A stretch of 64,000 nt of DNA, from positions 1 through 64,000 of the forward strand of contig NZ_WNKS01000006.1 in NCBI RefSeq assembly GCF_009720655.1, read 5' to 3'. Under the pieces are notes generated by a model. It had not been told where the DNA came from, ran no database searches, and saw only the letters and a program-made list of their open reading frames with translations. The position numbers and the translations under genes were made by a program. Shown here one piece after another: positions 50,165 to 64,000 of the stretch (within the stretch, counting starts at the first letter, position 1; each line of letters starts with the position of its first letter). Source of the stretch: Rhodoblastus acidophilus (GTDB lineage: Bacteria; Pseudomonadota; Alphaproteobacteria; Rhizobiales; Beijerinckiaceae).

Positions 50165-52255
50165 ATGAGCGAAGTTCTGCCCGGCGACAGACGCGTTTCG
50201 GGCCCGCGCTTGATCGCGCTGGTTGGCCCGTTCCAGAGCGGCAAGACCAGCCTGCTCGAATCCATCCTGACCCGCGGCGGCGCGCTTTCGCGCCAGGGCT
50301 CCGTACGCGACGGCTCGTCGGTGGGCGATTCCAGCCCAGAGGCCCGCGCCCACGCCGCCAGCGTCGAGGCCAACGTCGCCTCCGTGGATTATCTCGGCGA
50401 CCGCTTCACCTTCGTCGACCTCCCCGGCTCCATCGAATTCGCCCACGAGGCCCGCAACGTCCTGCCGGTCTGCGACGCGGCGGTGGTGGTGTGCGAGGCC
50501 GACGAGCGCAAGCTGCCGGCCCTGCGCGTGATCCTGAGCGAACTCGAAGAGCTCGGCCTGCCGCGCATCCTGTTCCTCAACAAGATCGACGCCGCCACCG
50601 CGCGCATCCGCGAAATCCTCGCCCTGCTGCAGCCGGCCTCGCGCACCCCCCTGCTGCTGCGGCAGATTCCGATCTGGCAGAACGGCATCGTCACCGGCTT
50701 CATCGATCTCGCGCTGGAGCGCGCCTTCGTCTATCGCGAACACGCCCCCTCCGTGGTGGTGGACGTCCCCGCCGGCGAATTGCCGACCGAGAAGGAAGCC
50801 CGCTACACCATGCTGGAGAAGCTGGCGGACTATGACGACTCGCTGATGGAGGAGCTGCTCTCCGACATCGAGCCGCCGCGCGACCAGGTGTTCGACGACC
50901 TCACCCTGGATCTGCGCAAAGGCCTGGTCGCCCCGGTGCTGATCGGCTCGGCGGCGGAGGGCCATGGCGTCACCCGCCTGCTCAAGGCGCTGCGCCACGA
51001 GGCGCCGGCCATCGCGCAAGTCCGCGCGCGCCTGGGAATCGCCGACGAGGGTCCGGCCCTCGCCCACGCGATCAAGACCGTCCACACCGCGCATGGCGGC
51101 AAGCTGAGTTTTTCGCGCGTGCTGCGCGGCGGCTTCGCCGACGGCGGCGTGGTCAAGAGCGCGCGCGGCGAGGACCGCATCGCCGGCCTGTCCCGGCTGA
51201 TGGGCCTCACCGCCACCAAGCAGTCCAGGATCGAGGAAGGCGATTGCGTCGCCTTCGGCCGCCTCGACCATGTCGCCACCGGCGACACTTTTGGCGACGC
51301 CAAGAGTGGCGCATCGACGTCCGGCGCGCCCGCGCAGGCGATTCCGCCCGTCGCGCCGCCGCAGCCGGCCTATGCGCTGGCGGTGGCGGTGAAGGACCGC
51401 AAGGACGAGGCCCGCCTGGCCACGGCCATCGCCAAGCTCTCGGAGGAGGACCCGTCGCTGGTGTTCGTCCACGACCAGGAGGCCAGCGAAATGCGCCTGC
51501 TGGGCCAGGGCGAGATGCATGTGCGCGTGGCGCTGGAGCGGCTGAACGCGCGCTTCGGCGTGGTGGTCGAGACGCAAAAGCCGTCGGTCGGCTACAAGGA
51601 GACCATCCGCCACACGGTCAACGTCCGCGGGCGCCATAAAAAGCAGTCCGGCGGCCACGGCCAGTTCGGCGATGTGGTGCTGGACGTCGGCCCCCTGCCC
51701 CGCGGCGAGGGTTTCGCCTTCAACGAAACCGTTCACGGCGGCGCCGTTCCGCGAAACTATTTCAGCGCCATCGAGGAGGGGTGCAGGGATGCGCTGGAGC
51801 GGGGCCCGCTGGGCTTCCCGGTGGTGGACGTGGCGGTGACGCTGACGGACGGCTCCTACCACACGGTGGATTCCTCCGACATGGCGTTTCGAACCGCGGC
51901 GCGAATCGGCGTGGCGGAAGCCCTGGCCAAGGCCGGCCCGGTGCTGCTGGAGCCGATCCAGGCGGTCGAAATCACCACGCCGAGCGATTGCCTGTCGAAG
52001 ATCACGGCGATCGTCTCGGGACGGCGCGGCCAGATTCTCGGCTATGACGCGCGCCCGGGCTGGGACGGCTGGGATGTGCTCAACGCCCTGATTCCCGAAG
52101 CGGAAATGGAGGGGCTGATCGTCGAGCTGCGCTCGGCGACGGCGGGCGTCGGTTCGTTCACGCAGAAATTCGACCATTGGACCGAAATGGTCGGCAAGTC
52201 GGCGGACGCCATCGTCGCCCATCGCGCGGCCGCAGCCAAGGCGCCGGCGCACTGA
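50165..52255 (+). CDS. EF-G-like translation GTPase paralogue with altered G domain
   Basis: The 696-residue protein has the five-domain EF-G layout: G domain 1-270, domains II-III to about 480, domain IV SYHTVDSSDMAFRTAARIGVAEAL, and domain V TPSDCLSKITAIVSGRRGQILGYD. P-loop GPFQSGKTS (21-29) and NKID (139-142) are present. However, G3 is DLPGS (85-89) in place of DTPGH, so the catalytic His is Ser, and the switch I RGIT stretch is absent. This resembles the EF-G2/FusA2 group rather than the housekeeping EF-G, which must be elsewhere. Its role is unknown. Confidence 0.85.
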   Translation: MSEVLPGDRRVSGPRLIALVGPFQSGKTSLLESILTRGGALSRQGSVRDGSSVGDSSPEARAHAASVEANVASVDYLGDRFTFVDLPGSIEFAHEARNVLPVCDAAVVVCEADERKLPALRVILSELEELGLPRILFLNKIDAATARIREILALLQPASRTPLLLRQIPIWQNGIVTGFIDLALERAFVYREHAPSVVVDVPAGELPTEKEARYTMLEKLADYDDSLMEELLSDIEPPRDQVFDDLTLDLRKGLVAPVLIGSAAEGHGVTRLLKALRHEAPAIAQVRARLGIADEGPALAHAIKTVHTAHGGKLSFSRVLRGGFADGGVVKSARGEDRIAGLSRLMGLTATKQSRIEEGDCVAFGRLDHVATGDTFGDAKSGASTSGAPAQAIPPVAPPQPAYALAVAVKDRKDEARLATAIAKLSEEDPSLVFVHDQEASEMRLLGQGEMHVRVALERLNARFGVVVETQKPSVGYKETIRHTVNVRGRHKKQSGGHGQFGDVVLDVGPLPRGEGFAFNETVHGGAVPRNYFSAIEEGCRDALERGPLGFPVVDVAVTLTDGSYHTVDSSDMAFRTAARIGVAEALAKAGPVLLEPIQAVEITTPSDCLSKITAIVSGRRGQILGYDARPGWDGWDVLNALIPEAEMEGLIVELRSATAGVGSFTQKFDHWTEMVGKSADAIVAHRAAAAKAPAH

Positions 52256-52317
52256 CGCCCGCGCTGAACATCGCGACAAGCGGTTTCCGGACGAGACATC
52301 CGGGAGCCGCTTCGCGC

Positions 52318-53031
52318 CTACGACACCCTGTCGCGCAGCGAATCACCCGCAAGGAAAGCTTCGAGCCGCAGGCGCGACGGGATGACCACGCCGCCATACT
52401 TCATCTGGATGAGCCCCTTGTCGGCGAGGCCGCGCAGCAGGCGGCTGACCCTCTGGCGCGAGCCGAAGCCGAACTGCGAAATATGGGTCTGGGTGACCGG
52501 CGCCGCGTGCCCCTCGCGCGCCAGCGCCACGGCGTCGGACGAGGCCAGAAGCAACAGATAAACAAGACGTTTTTCTGGACCGAAGGCGGCGAAGGACAAG
52601 GCCCAGCCGGTGAGCAGGCGGGTCCACTCGCCGACGAGATCGATGACTTCGAGCAGCGCGGCCGGATTGGCGCCGACCATGCGCTGGAGGTCGCGGGCGG
52701 GAAGCGCGACCAGCGTCGCATTGGGCGAACTCCAGAGGTCGCACATCATCGGCGCCGTACCAAACACGCCGATCCAGCTCATCCATTTTCCTGGAAGAAT
52801 TGGCAAGTAGGAGAATCCGCCATCGGCCGTGGACAAAGTGTAATCCAGACTGCCTTCGACAACGTAGCGCAAGTATTCCGGGCGATCCTCCCGCTCGGTC
52901 AACAACGTGCGCTCGTGATAATGCTCGATTCTCGCCTTTCCGCAGAGTTCGCGACGCTCCTGTTCGGTCAGGCGTCCAAACACCCTGCAGGCGTTTACGA
53001 TCGATGGAATGTCGATTGACTTGTGAGCCAT
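52318..53031 (-). CDS. Crp/Fnr-family transcriptional regulator
   Basis: The 237-residue protein (start MAHKSIDIPSIVNACRVF) has a cyclic-nucleotide-binding-like jelly roll (RTLLTEREDRPEYLRYVVEGSLDYTLS and GKWMSWIGVFG) and a long dimer helix. Its winged HTH is THISQFGFGSRQRVSRLLRGLADKGLIQMKYGGVVI. The N-terminal FNR Cys cluster is absent. The recognition helix SRQRVSRLL lacks the classic FNR E-x-x-S-R, so it probably does not bind the TTGAT boxes of this window. A longer ATG at 53070 is possible. Confidence 0.85.
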   Translation of the reverse strand: MAHKSIDIPSIVNACRVFGRLTEQERRELCGKARIEHYHERTLLTEREDRPEYLRYVVEGSLDYTLSTADGGFSYLPILPGKWMSWIGVFGTAPMMCDLWSSPNATLVALPARDLQRMVGANPAALLEVIDLVGEWTRLLTGWALSFAAFGPEKRLVYLLLLASSDAVALAREGHAAPVTQTHISQFGFGSRQRVSRLLRGLADKGLIQMKYGGVVIPSRLRLEAFLAGDSLRDRVS

Positions 53032-53174
53032 GGAGTCCACATACAAGGTTGCGGAACGGCAACCCGCCAAAATGCTCCGCCAAAACTACAATTGGTGTAA
53101 ACTTAACATTTAGCCGCTCCATTCCGCCATAGGATGATCAAGGGCATCAGTCATAAATTTTACAGGAGCGCGAC

Positions 53175-53441
53175 ATGAAGGCTGCATTGCAGGACGAGCA
53201 GAACGGATCGAACCCGCCGAGCCGCAACGCGGATGAAGGCGCATCATTGCTCGAAACCGTTGTCAACGCCCATTATCTCGCCTTGCAGATGCGCATGCTG
53301 GCCAAATCGTGCAGCTTCACCGGCAGCGAGGCCACGGAATTGCTGGCTTCGGCTTTGACGGAATGGGCGCAGCTCGCCGGCGGCGAATGTTTCGAGTCCA
53401 ATTCGTCGCTCACCGCCCTGAAACGGCGCGAGAAGCACTGA
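53175..53441 (+). CDS. Small hypothetical protein (88 residues)
   Basis: I do not recognise the family. The start follows ACAGGAG. The middle is helical (SLLETVVNAHYLALQMRMLAKSCSFTGSEATELLASALTEWAQLAGGECFE), and the tail is basic (KRREKH). It is divergent from the Crp/Fnr regulator across 143 nt, so it may be its target. Confidence 0.6.
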   Translation: MKAALQDEQNGSNPPSRNADEGASLLETVVNAHYLALQMRMLAKSCSFTGSEATELLASALTEWAQLAGGECFESNSSLTALKRREKH

Positions 53442-53603
53442 CCGCCGCCAGGCCTGACCCATGAGGTCGATGGGCGCCGGCCCGGCCCGCCGAAACCGCG
53501 CGCCAAACGACTCACCAGGGCTGACGCGCCGCCGTTTCCGCATCAGCCTGCACAGGCGTGCGGCCCAAGGGCCGCGACGCCCCGCCAAAGACAGGGAAAG
53601 ACC

Positions 53604-54023
53604 ATGCTGACACGTCGCAGCATCGCGCAATGCCTGCTTTGCGCCCTTGCAAGCCAACCAGCGGGTTTTTTCGCAACCCCGGTCCGCGCCGAATCGCCGG
53701 CCGCGCCCACGGGCGTCAGAAGAACGATCCTGCGCCGCGGCCAGGGGCCGACGCCCGATTTCGAAACCGTGCTCGCCGAAGCGCTGGTCGATCCGAACGC
53801 CCTTGTGCCGCGCCACATCCATCCCGGCGTCGAATCCGGCTATATTGTCGAGGGCTCGGCCATCCTGGAGCTGGACGGGGCGGAGCCCATGTCGGTGAAA
53901 GCCGGCGACGGCGTGGTGATCGCGGCGCGACGGCCGCATCTTCTCCGCAACGGCGACCGTCCGATGAAGATCATTTCGACGTATATTCTTGAAAAGGGCC
54001 AGCCGATCGCCATTCCCGTGTGA
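53604..54023 (+). CDS. Exported single-domain cupin protein
   Basis: The 139-residue protein has an RR-containing signal (MLTRRSIAQCLLCALASQPAGFFATPVRA) and a Cupin_2 barrel. It has LVPRHIHPGVESGYIVEGSAILELDG with the metal ligands H-x-H and E, and VKAGDGVVIAARRPHLLRNGD with the second His. Substrate unknown. It lies directly before the rplK promoter. Confidence 0.8.
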   Translation: MLTRRSIAQCLLCALASQPAGFFATPVRAESPAAPTGVRRTILRRGQGPTPDFETVLAEALVDPNALVPRHIHPGVESGYIVEGSAILELDGAEPMSVKAGDGVVIAARRPHLLRNGDRPMKIISTYILEKGQPIAIPV

Positions 54024-54039
54024 CGGCTGCGCGAAAAAA

Positions 54040-54067
54040 CTTGTCAAGCCGCCCGTTTCCCTATAGA
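54040..54067 (+). promoter_or_regulatory. Strong promoter of rplKA
   Basis: CTTGTC (54040-54045, alphaproteobacterial -35 type CTTGAC) and TATAGA (54062-54067) with a 16-nt spacer. A leader of about 175 nt precedes rplK, without a secE-nusG pair. Confidence 0.6.
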
Positions 54068-54249
54068 GACGCCCAACCTCATCCGGGCTTCCCCGGTTAA
54101 GGCCCACATCTGCGGGAGGTTTTCCGGTCGCCAGCCGGGTAAAAAAACCGCACCGCAACCTGCAACCCGCGCGGACCGGCACAAACCCGTCGCCGCGCAT
54201 TTTCGTTTTGGCGCAAGCTTAAACGAATCATCCCTTGGGAGCAGCCATT

Positions 54250-54678
54250 ATGGCAAAGAAGATCACGGGCTACGTGAAGCTTCAGGTTCCGGCCGGCTCG
54301 GCCAATCCGTCGCCGCCGATCGGTCCCGCGCTCGGTCAGCGCGGCCTGAACATCATGGAATTCTGCAAGGCGTTCAACGCCAAGACCGCGCAGATGGAAA
54401 AGGGGACCCCGATCCCCGTCATCATCACCGCCTATGGCGACCGCAGCTTCACCTTCGAGATGAAGCAGCCGCCGGTCACGTTCTTCCTCAAGAAGGCCGC
54501 CGGCATCAAGTCCGGCTCCAAGACCACGGGCCGCGGCTTCGTCGGCAAGGTCACCCGCGACCAGATCCGCGAGATCGCGGAAAAGAAGGCGGCCGACCTG
54601 AACTCGCATTCCGTCGAGTCCGCCATGGCGATGATCGAAGGATCCGCCAAGTCCATCGGCCTGGAAGTTGTGGGGTAA
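54250..54678 (+). CDS. rplK: 50S ribosomal protein L11
   Basis: The 142-residue L11 starts [43 protein letters not shown], the classic N-terminus with the PPIGPALGQ motif. The C-terminal RNA-binding domain includes [18 protein letters not shown]-like sequence and [21 protein letters not shown]11 contacts the GTPase centre of 23S rRNA. The ATG at 54250 follows TTGGGAGC; an upstream in-frame ATG (54235) is unlikely. It is 3 nt upstream of rplA. Confidence 0.98.
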   Translation: MAKKITGYVKLQVPAGSANPSPPIGPALGQRGLNIMEFCKAFNAKTAQMEKGTPIPVIITAYGDRSFTFEMKQPPVTFFLKKAAGIKSGSKTTGRGFVGKVTRDQIREIAEKKAADLNSHSVESAMAMIEGSAKSIGLEVVG

Positions 54679-54681
54679 GCC

Positions 54682-55380
54682 ATGAGCGGCAAGCGTATTA
54701 CGAAAGCCCGCGAGGGCATTGAGCGCACCAAGCTCTATCCCGTCGCCGACGCCATCAAGATGGTGCGCGAGCGCGCCTCGGCCAAGTTCGACGAAACCGT
54801 CGAGATCGCGCTGAACCTCGGCGTCGATCCCAAGCATGCGGACCAGATGGTGCGCGGCGTGGTCAACCTGCCGAACGGCACCGGCCGCACCCTGCGCGTC
54901 GCCGTTTTCGCGCGCGGCGCCAAGGCCGATGAAGCCAAGGCCGCCGGCGCCGATGTGGTCGGCGCGGAAGACCTGGTCACCATCGTCCAGGGCGGCACGA
55001 TCGATTTCGATCGCTGCATCGCCACGCCGGACATGATGCCGCTGGTCGGCCGTCTCGGCAAGGTTTTGGGTCCGCGCGGCCTGATGCCGAACCCGAAGGT
55101 CGGCACCGTGACCATGGACGTCACGGCGGCGGTCGCCGCCTCCAAGGGCGGCGCGGTCGAATTCCGCGTCGAAAAGGCCGGCATTGTGCAGGGCTCGGTG
55201 GGCAAGGCTTCGTTCGGCGACGAGAAGCTGGCGGAAAACATCGCGGCGTTTGTCGACGCGGTGGTCAAGGCCAAGCCGGCCGGCGCCAAGGGCACTTATC
55301 TGCAGCGCGTGGCGATTTCCTCGACCATGGGCCCGGGCGTGAAGGTGGATCCCTCTTCCATTTCCGTGGCGCAGCACTAA
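54682..55380 (+). CDS. rplA: 50S ribosomal protein L1
   Basis: The 232-residue L1 contains [65 protein letters not shown], and [16 protein letters not shown] with the typical RNA-binding loop. L1 forms the ribosomal stalk near the E site and represses its own operon by binding the leader. Hairpins and a terminator follow at 55430-55506. Confidence 0.98.
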   Translation: MSGKRITKAREGIERTKLYPVADAIKMVRERASAKFDETVEIALNLGVDPKHADQMVRGVVNLPNGTGRTLRVAVFARGAKADEAKAAGADVVGAEDLVTIVQGGTIDFDRCIATPDMMPLVGRLGKVLGPRGLMPNPKVGTVTMDVTAAVAASKGGAVEFRVEKAGIVQGSVGKASFGDEKLAENIAAFVDAVVKAKPAGAKGTYLQRVAISSTMGPGVKVDPSSISVAQH

Positions 55381-55429
55381 ATAGGGCTTGACGCGAATTT
55401 GCGTCGGGGCGCTTGACAATTTGCAAAAT

Positions 55430-55461
55430 TTCGTTCCGCCCCTCTTGGCAGGCGGAACGAA
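55430..55461 (+). terminator. Perfect 11-bp hairpin after rplA
   Basis: TTCGTTCCGCC (55430-55440) pairs with GGCGGAACGAA (55451-55461) around a 10-nt loop. With the next hairpin it forms a double stem after rplA. Confidence 0.55.
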
Positions 55462-55481
55462 CATCGTTAAAAGACAAAATT

Positions 55482-55506
55482 CGGGGATGCATCCCATCCC
55501 CGTTTT
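55482..55506 (+). terminator. Rho-independent terminator after rplKA
   Basis: Stem CGGGGATG (55482-55489) / CATCCCCG (55495-55502), loop CATCC, followed by TTTT. It separates rplKA from the rplJ leader. Confidence 0.8.
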
Positions 55507-55991
55507 CCCGTGCAAGTCGCAAAGGGCGATTTCCGCTTTGGTCGGATGACAGCCGCGAACAAGATTTTTGAGCGCCCCGGACCGAAGGGTCTGGATCGGC
55601 GCCTAAGGTTTTGTCCGAATCTTTGCCCGGCGCGGGGAGAACTTCCGCTGAAGGCGCCGCAAGGCGTCCGCAGCGGCGGAAGGGCCGAAATGCTTGAGCC
55701 CCAGGTTTGAGCGCTTCGACCCGTCCTGTCCGAGACTGCCGGCGCTTCCCTTTCGGGAAGCTTAATCGGCGCCACGGTTTTCCGTGCGCGGCCAGCATAG
55801 ACGGGGAAAGACCGGATTTCCCGGCGGCTCAACCGCCGGACACAAGTTTGGTTCGAACCCTCTGATCCACGGGGCGCGTCAAGGCGCGTCCTCGAGTGGG
55901 GACAGGCATCGGCGCCGTGACGCGAAAGCATCACGGCATGTCGGCAACCGGCGTGATCAGCTTTCGATTGCGCCTACATAGTGAGAGCACT
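55507..55991 (+). promoter_or_regulatory. rplJL 5' leader (probable L10 autoregulatory region)
   Basis: This 485-nt non-coding region has several stems, including CCGGCGG / CCGCCGG near 55820-55840. rplJ leaders usually bind the L10(L12)4 complex for feedback. I could not define the binding stem precisely. Short open frames inside are not convincing. Confidence 0.45.
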
Positions 55992-56513
55992 GTGGACAGA
56001 GCGGAAAAAAAACAAGCCGTATCCACGCTCCATGACGTCTTCTCGAAGACGGGCGTGGTCGTGGTGGCGAAATATTCCGGCCTGACCGTCGCCCAGATGC
56101 AGAACCTGCGCAAGCAGGCGCGTGCGGCTGGCGCGAGCGTGCAGGTGGCGAAAAATCGCCTCGCCAAGATCGCCCTCGACGGCACTGACGTCGCCTCCAT
56201 CGGCGCCCTTCTCAAGGGCCCGACCCTGATCGCCTATTCGGCCGATCCGGTGGCGGCGCCCAAGGTCGCTGCGGCCTTCGCCAAGGATCACGACAAGTTC
56301 GTCATCCTCGGCGGCGCCATGGGGACCACGGCCCTGAATCCGGATGGCGTGAAGTCGCTTGCGACCCTGCCGTCCCTGGACGAACTGCGCGGCAAGCTGG
56401 TTGGCCTTCTCCAGGCCCCGGCGACCAAGCTCGCGCAGCTCACGACCGCTCCCGCCAGCAAGCTGGCGCGCGTGGTCGGGGCCTATGCCGCGAAGGACGA
56501 CGCCGCCGCGTGA
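55992..56513 (+). CDS. rplJ: 50S ribosomal protein L10
   Basis: L10 anchors the L7/L12 stalk. The GTG start at 55992 gives [62 protein letters not shown], the usual L10 N-terminus; the longer frame from 55896 lacks homology. The 173-residue length is normal. The C-terminal helix [30 protein letters not shown] binds L7/L12 dimers. Confidence 0.97.
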   Translation: MDRAEKKQAVSTLHDVFSKTGVVVVAKYSGLTVAQMQNLRKQARAAGASVQVAKNRLAKIALDGTDVASIGALLKGPTLIAYSADPVAAPKVAAAFAKDHDKFVILGGAMGTTALNPDGVKSLATLPSLDELRGKLVGLLQAPATKLAQLTTAPASKLARVVGAYAAKDDAAA

Positions 56514-56573
56514 CCGCGGCCCGGCGAAGCAAATCGTTAAACGAACCAAACTCAAGACAACGGAACCATTACA

Positions 56574-56951
<378 letters not shown>

Positions 56952-57065
56952 TTCGCTTCGGCGTCCTTGTTCCGCCACGCCCGCTCGCGGGCATGGCCAG
57001 GAGCGAATGCGACGCCGAGCTGACGCGAGGGGCGCCGCAAGCGTCCCGCGCTCGGCACGAACAAC

Positions 57066-57095
57066 GGCGGTCCCGGGGTTTCCCCCGGGGCCGCC
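57066..57095 (+). terminator. 13-bp hairpin in the rplL-rpoB spacer (attenuator-like)
   Basis: GGCGGTCCCGGGG and CCCCGGGGCCGCC (one G-U) with loop TTTC. It lies in the 318-nt spacer (56952-57269) between rplL and rpoB, the usual place for the partial terminator that lowers rpoBC relative to ribosomal proteins. No strong U-tract follows. The rest of the spacer has no gene. Confidence 0.65.
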
Positions 57096-57269
57096 AAGCC
57101 GTCCCAAGGGGCCGAAAGCTTGGGCGTGAGGGGGAAGACCTCACGAACACAAAATCTTCCAGGAATTTGCGCGGTTTCTGGGCCGCGCATCCCCGGCCAG
57201 GTCCTTGCCGACCGTCGGGAGGGGCGGAGGTCAATTCGGACCCGCCAGCAATGAGGTGCGAGGAGCGAC

Positions 57270-64000
<6,731 letters not shown>

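Noticed and set aside
55851-55875. tRNA-like T-loop string GTTCGAACCC in the rplJ leader
   Set aside because: The flanking bases do not form a T stem and no acceptor or anticodon arms can be drawn.

Overview
The window is high-GC chromosomal DNA of an alphaproteobacterium, most likely from the order Hyphomicrobiales. The evidence is a MipZ-type division ATPase, DUF3126 and PAS_5 proteins, a zf-CHCC protein, EcfG-like promoters and the codon use. A Beijerinckiaceae or Methylocystaceae-like host is an inference only. Coding density is high and there are no rRNA, tRNA or CRISPR loci. The only insertion-sequence trace is at the extreme left edge.

Region by region. 1-2.9 kb (minus): an ECF-type nickel transporter operon nikK-M-L-Q-O, whose last gene nikO (cbiO) is cut by a mobile-element end. 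3.0-4.1 kb: a small unknown gene and a divergent thioredoxin-fold protein sharing an FNR/FixK-type box. 4.4-9.5 kb (plus): the bidirectional NAD-linked [NiFe]-hydrogenase operon hoxFUYHW, also preceded by a perfect FNR/FixK-type box. 9.6-11.3 kb: a DUF2478 + YqeB-like pair behind a sigma-54 promoter with a NifA-type upstream site. 11.6-15.3 kb (minus): a 1237-residue RTX protein. 15.7-21.9 kb (minus): otsB, a GH15 glucoamylase/trehalase-like gene, a membrane-anchored otsA, and a GT4 glycosyltransferase. 22.1-31.3 kb: a polysaccharide assembly and export cluster. 31.4-36.9 kb: signalling and membrane genes (two-domain PilZ, PAS_5, rhomboid, CBS, patatin, duplicated DUF3126, a Flp-like mini-protein). 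36.9-45.5 kb: cysE, an alpha/beta hydrolase, zf-CHCC, an FAD monooxygenase, mipZ, cobU, a regulator and a FUSC-type transporter, followed by a canonical parS site. 46.1-50 kb (minus): HAD hydrolase, arylsulfatase and TSUP transporter. 50.2-54 kb: an EF-G paralogue with a degenerate G domain, a Crp/Fnr-type regulator and a cupin. 54.2-64 kb (plus): rplK-rplA-rplJ-rplL-rpoB-rpoC, with rpoC running off the right edge.

How they fit together. Nickel import beside an oxygen-responsive hydrogenase makes one metabolic unit. The adjacent sigma-54/NifA-type operon suggests a link to nitrogen fixation or molybdenum handling. Trehalose synthesis and the CBS gene carry EcfG-like promoter motifs, suggesting a general stress regulon. 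parS together with mipZ indicates an origin-proximal location. Two dispersed palindromic repeat families lie between genes and often supply or abut stop codons.
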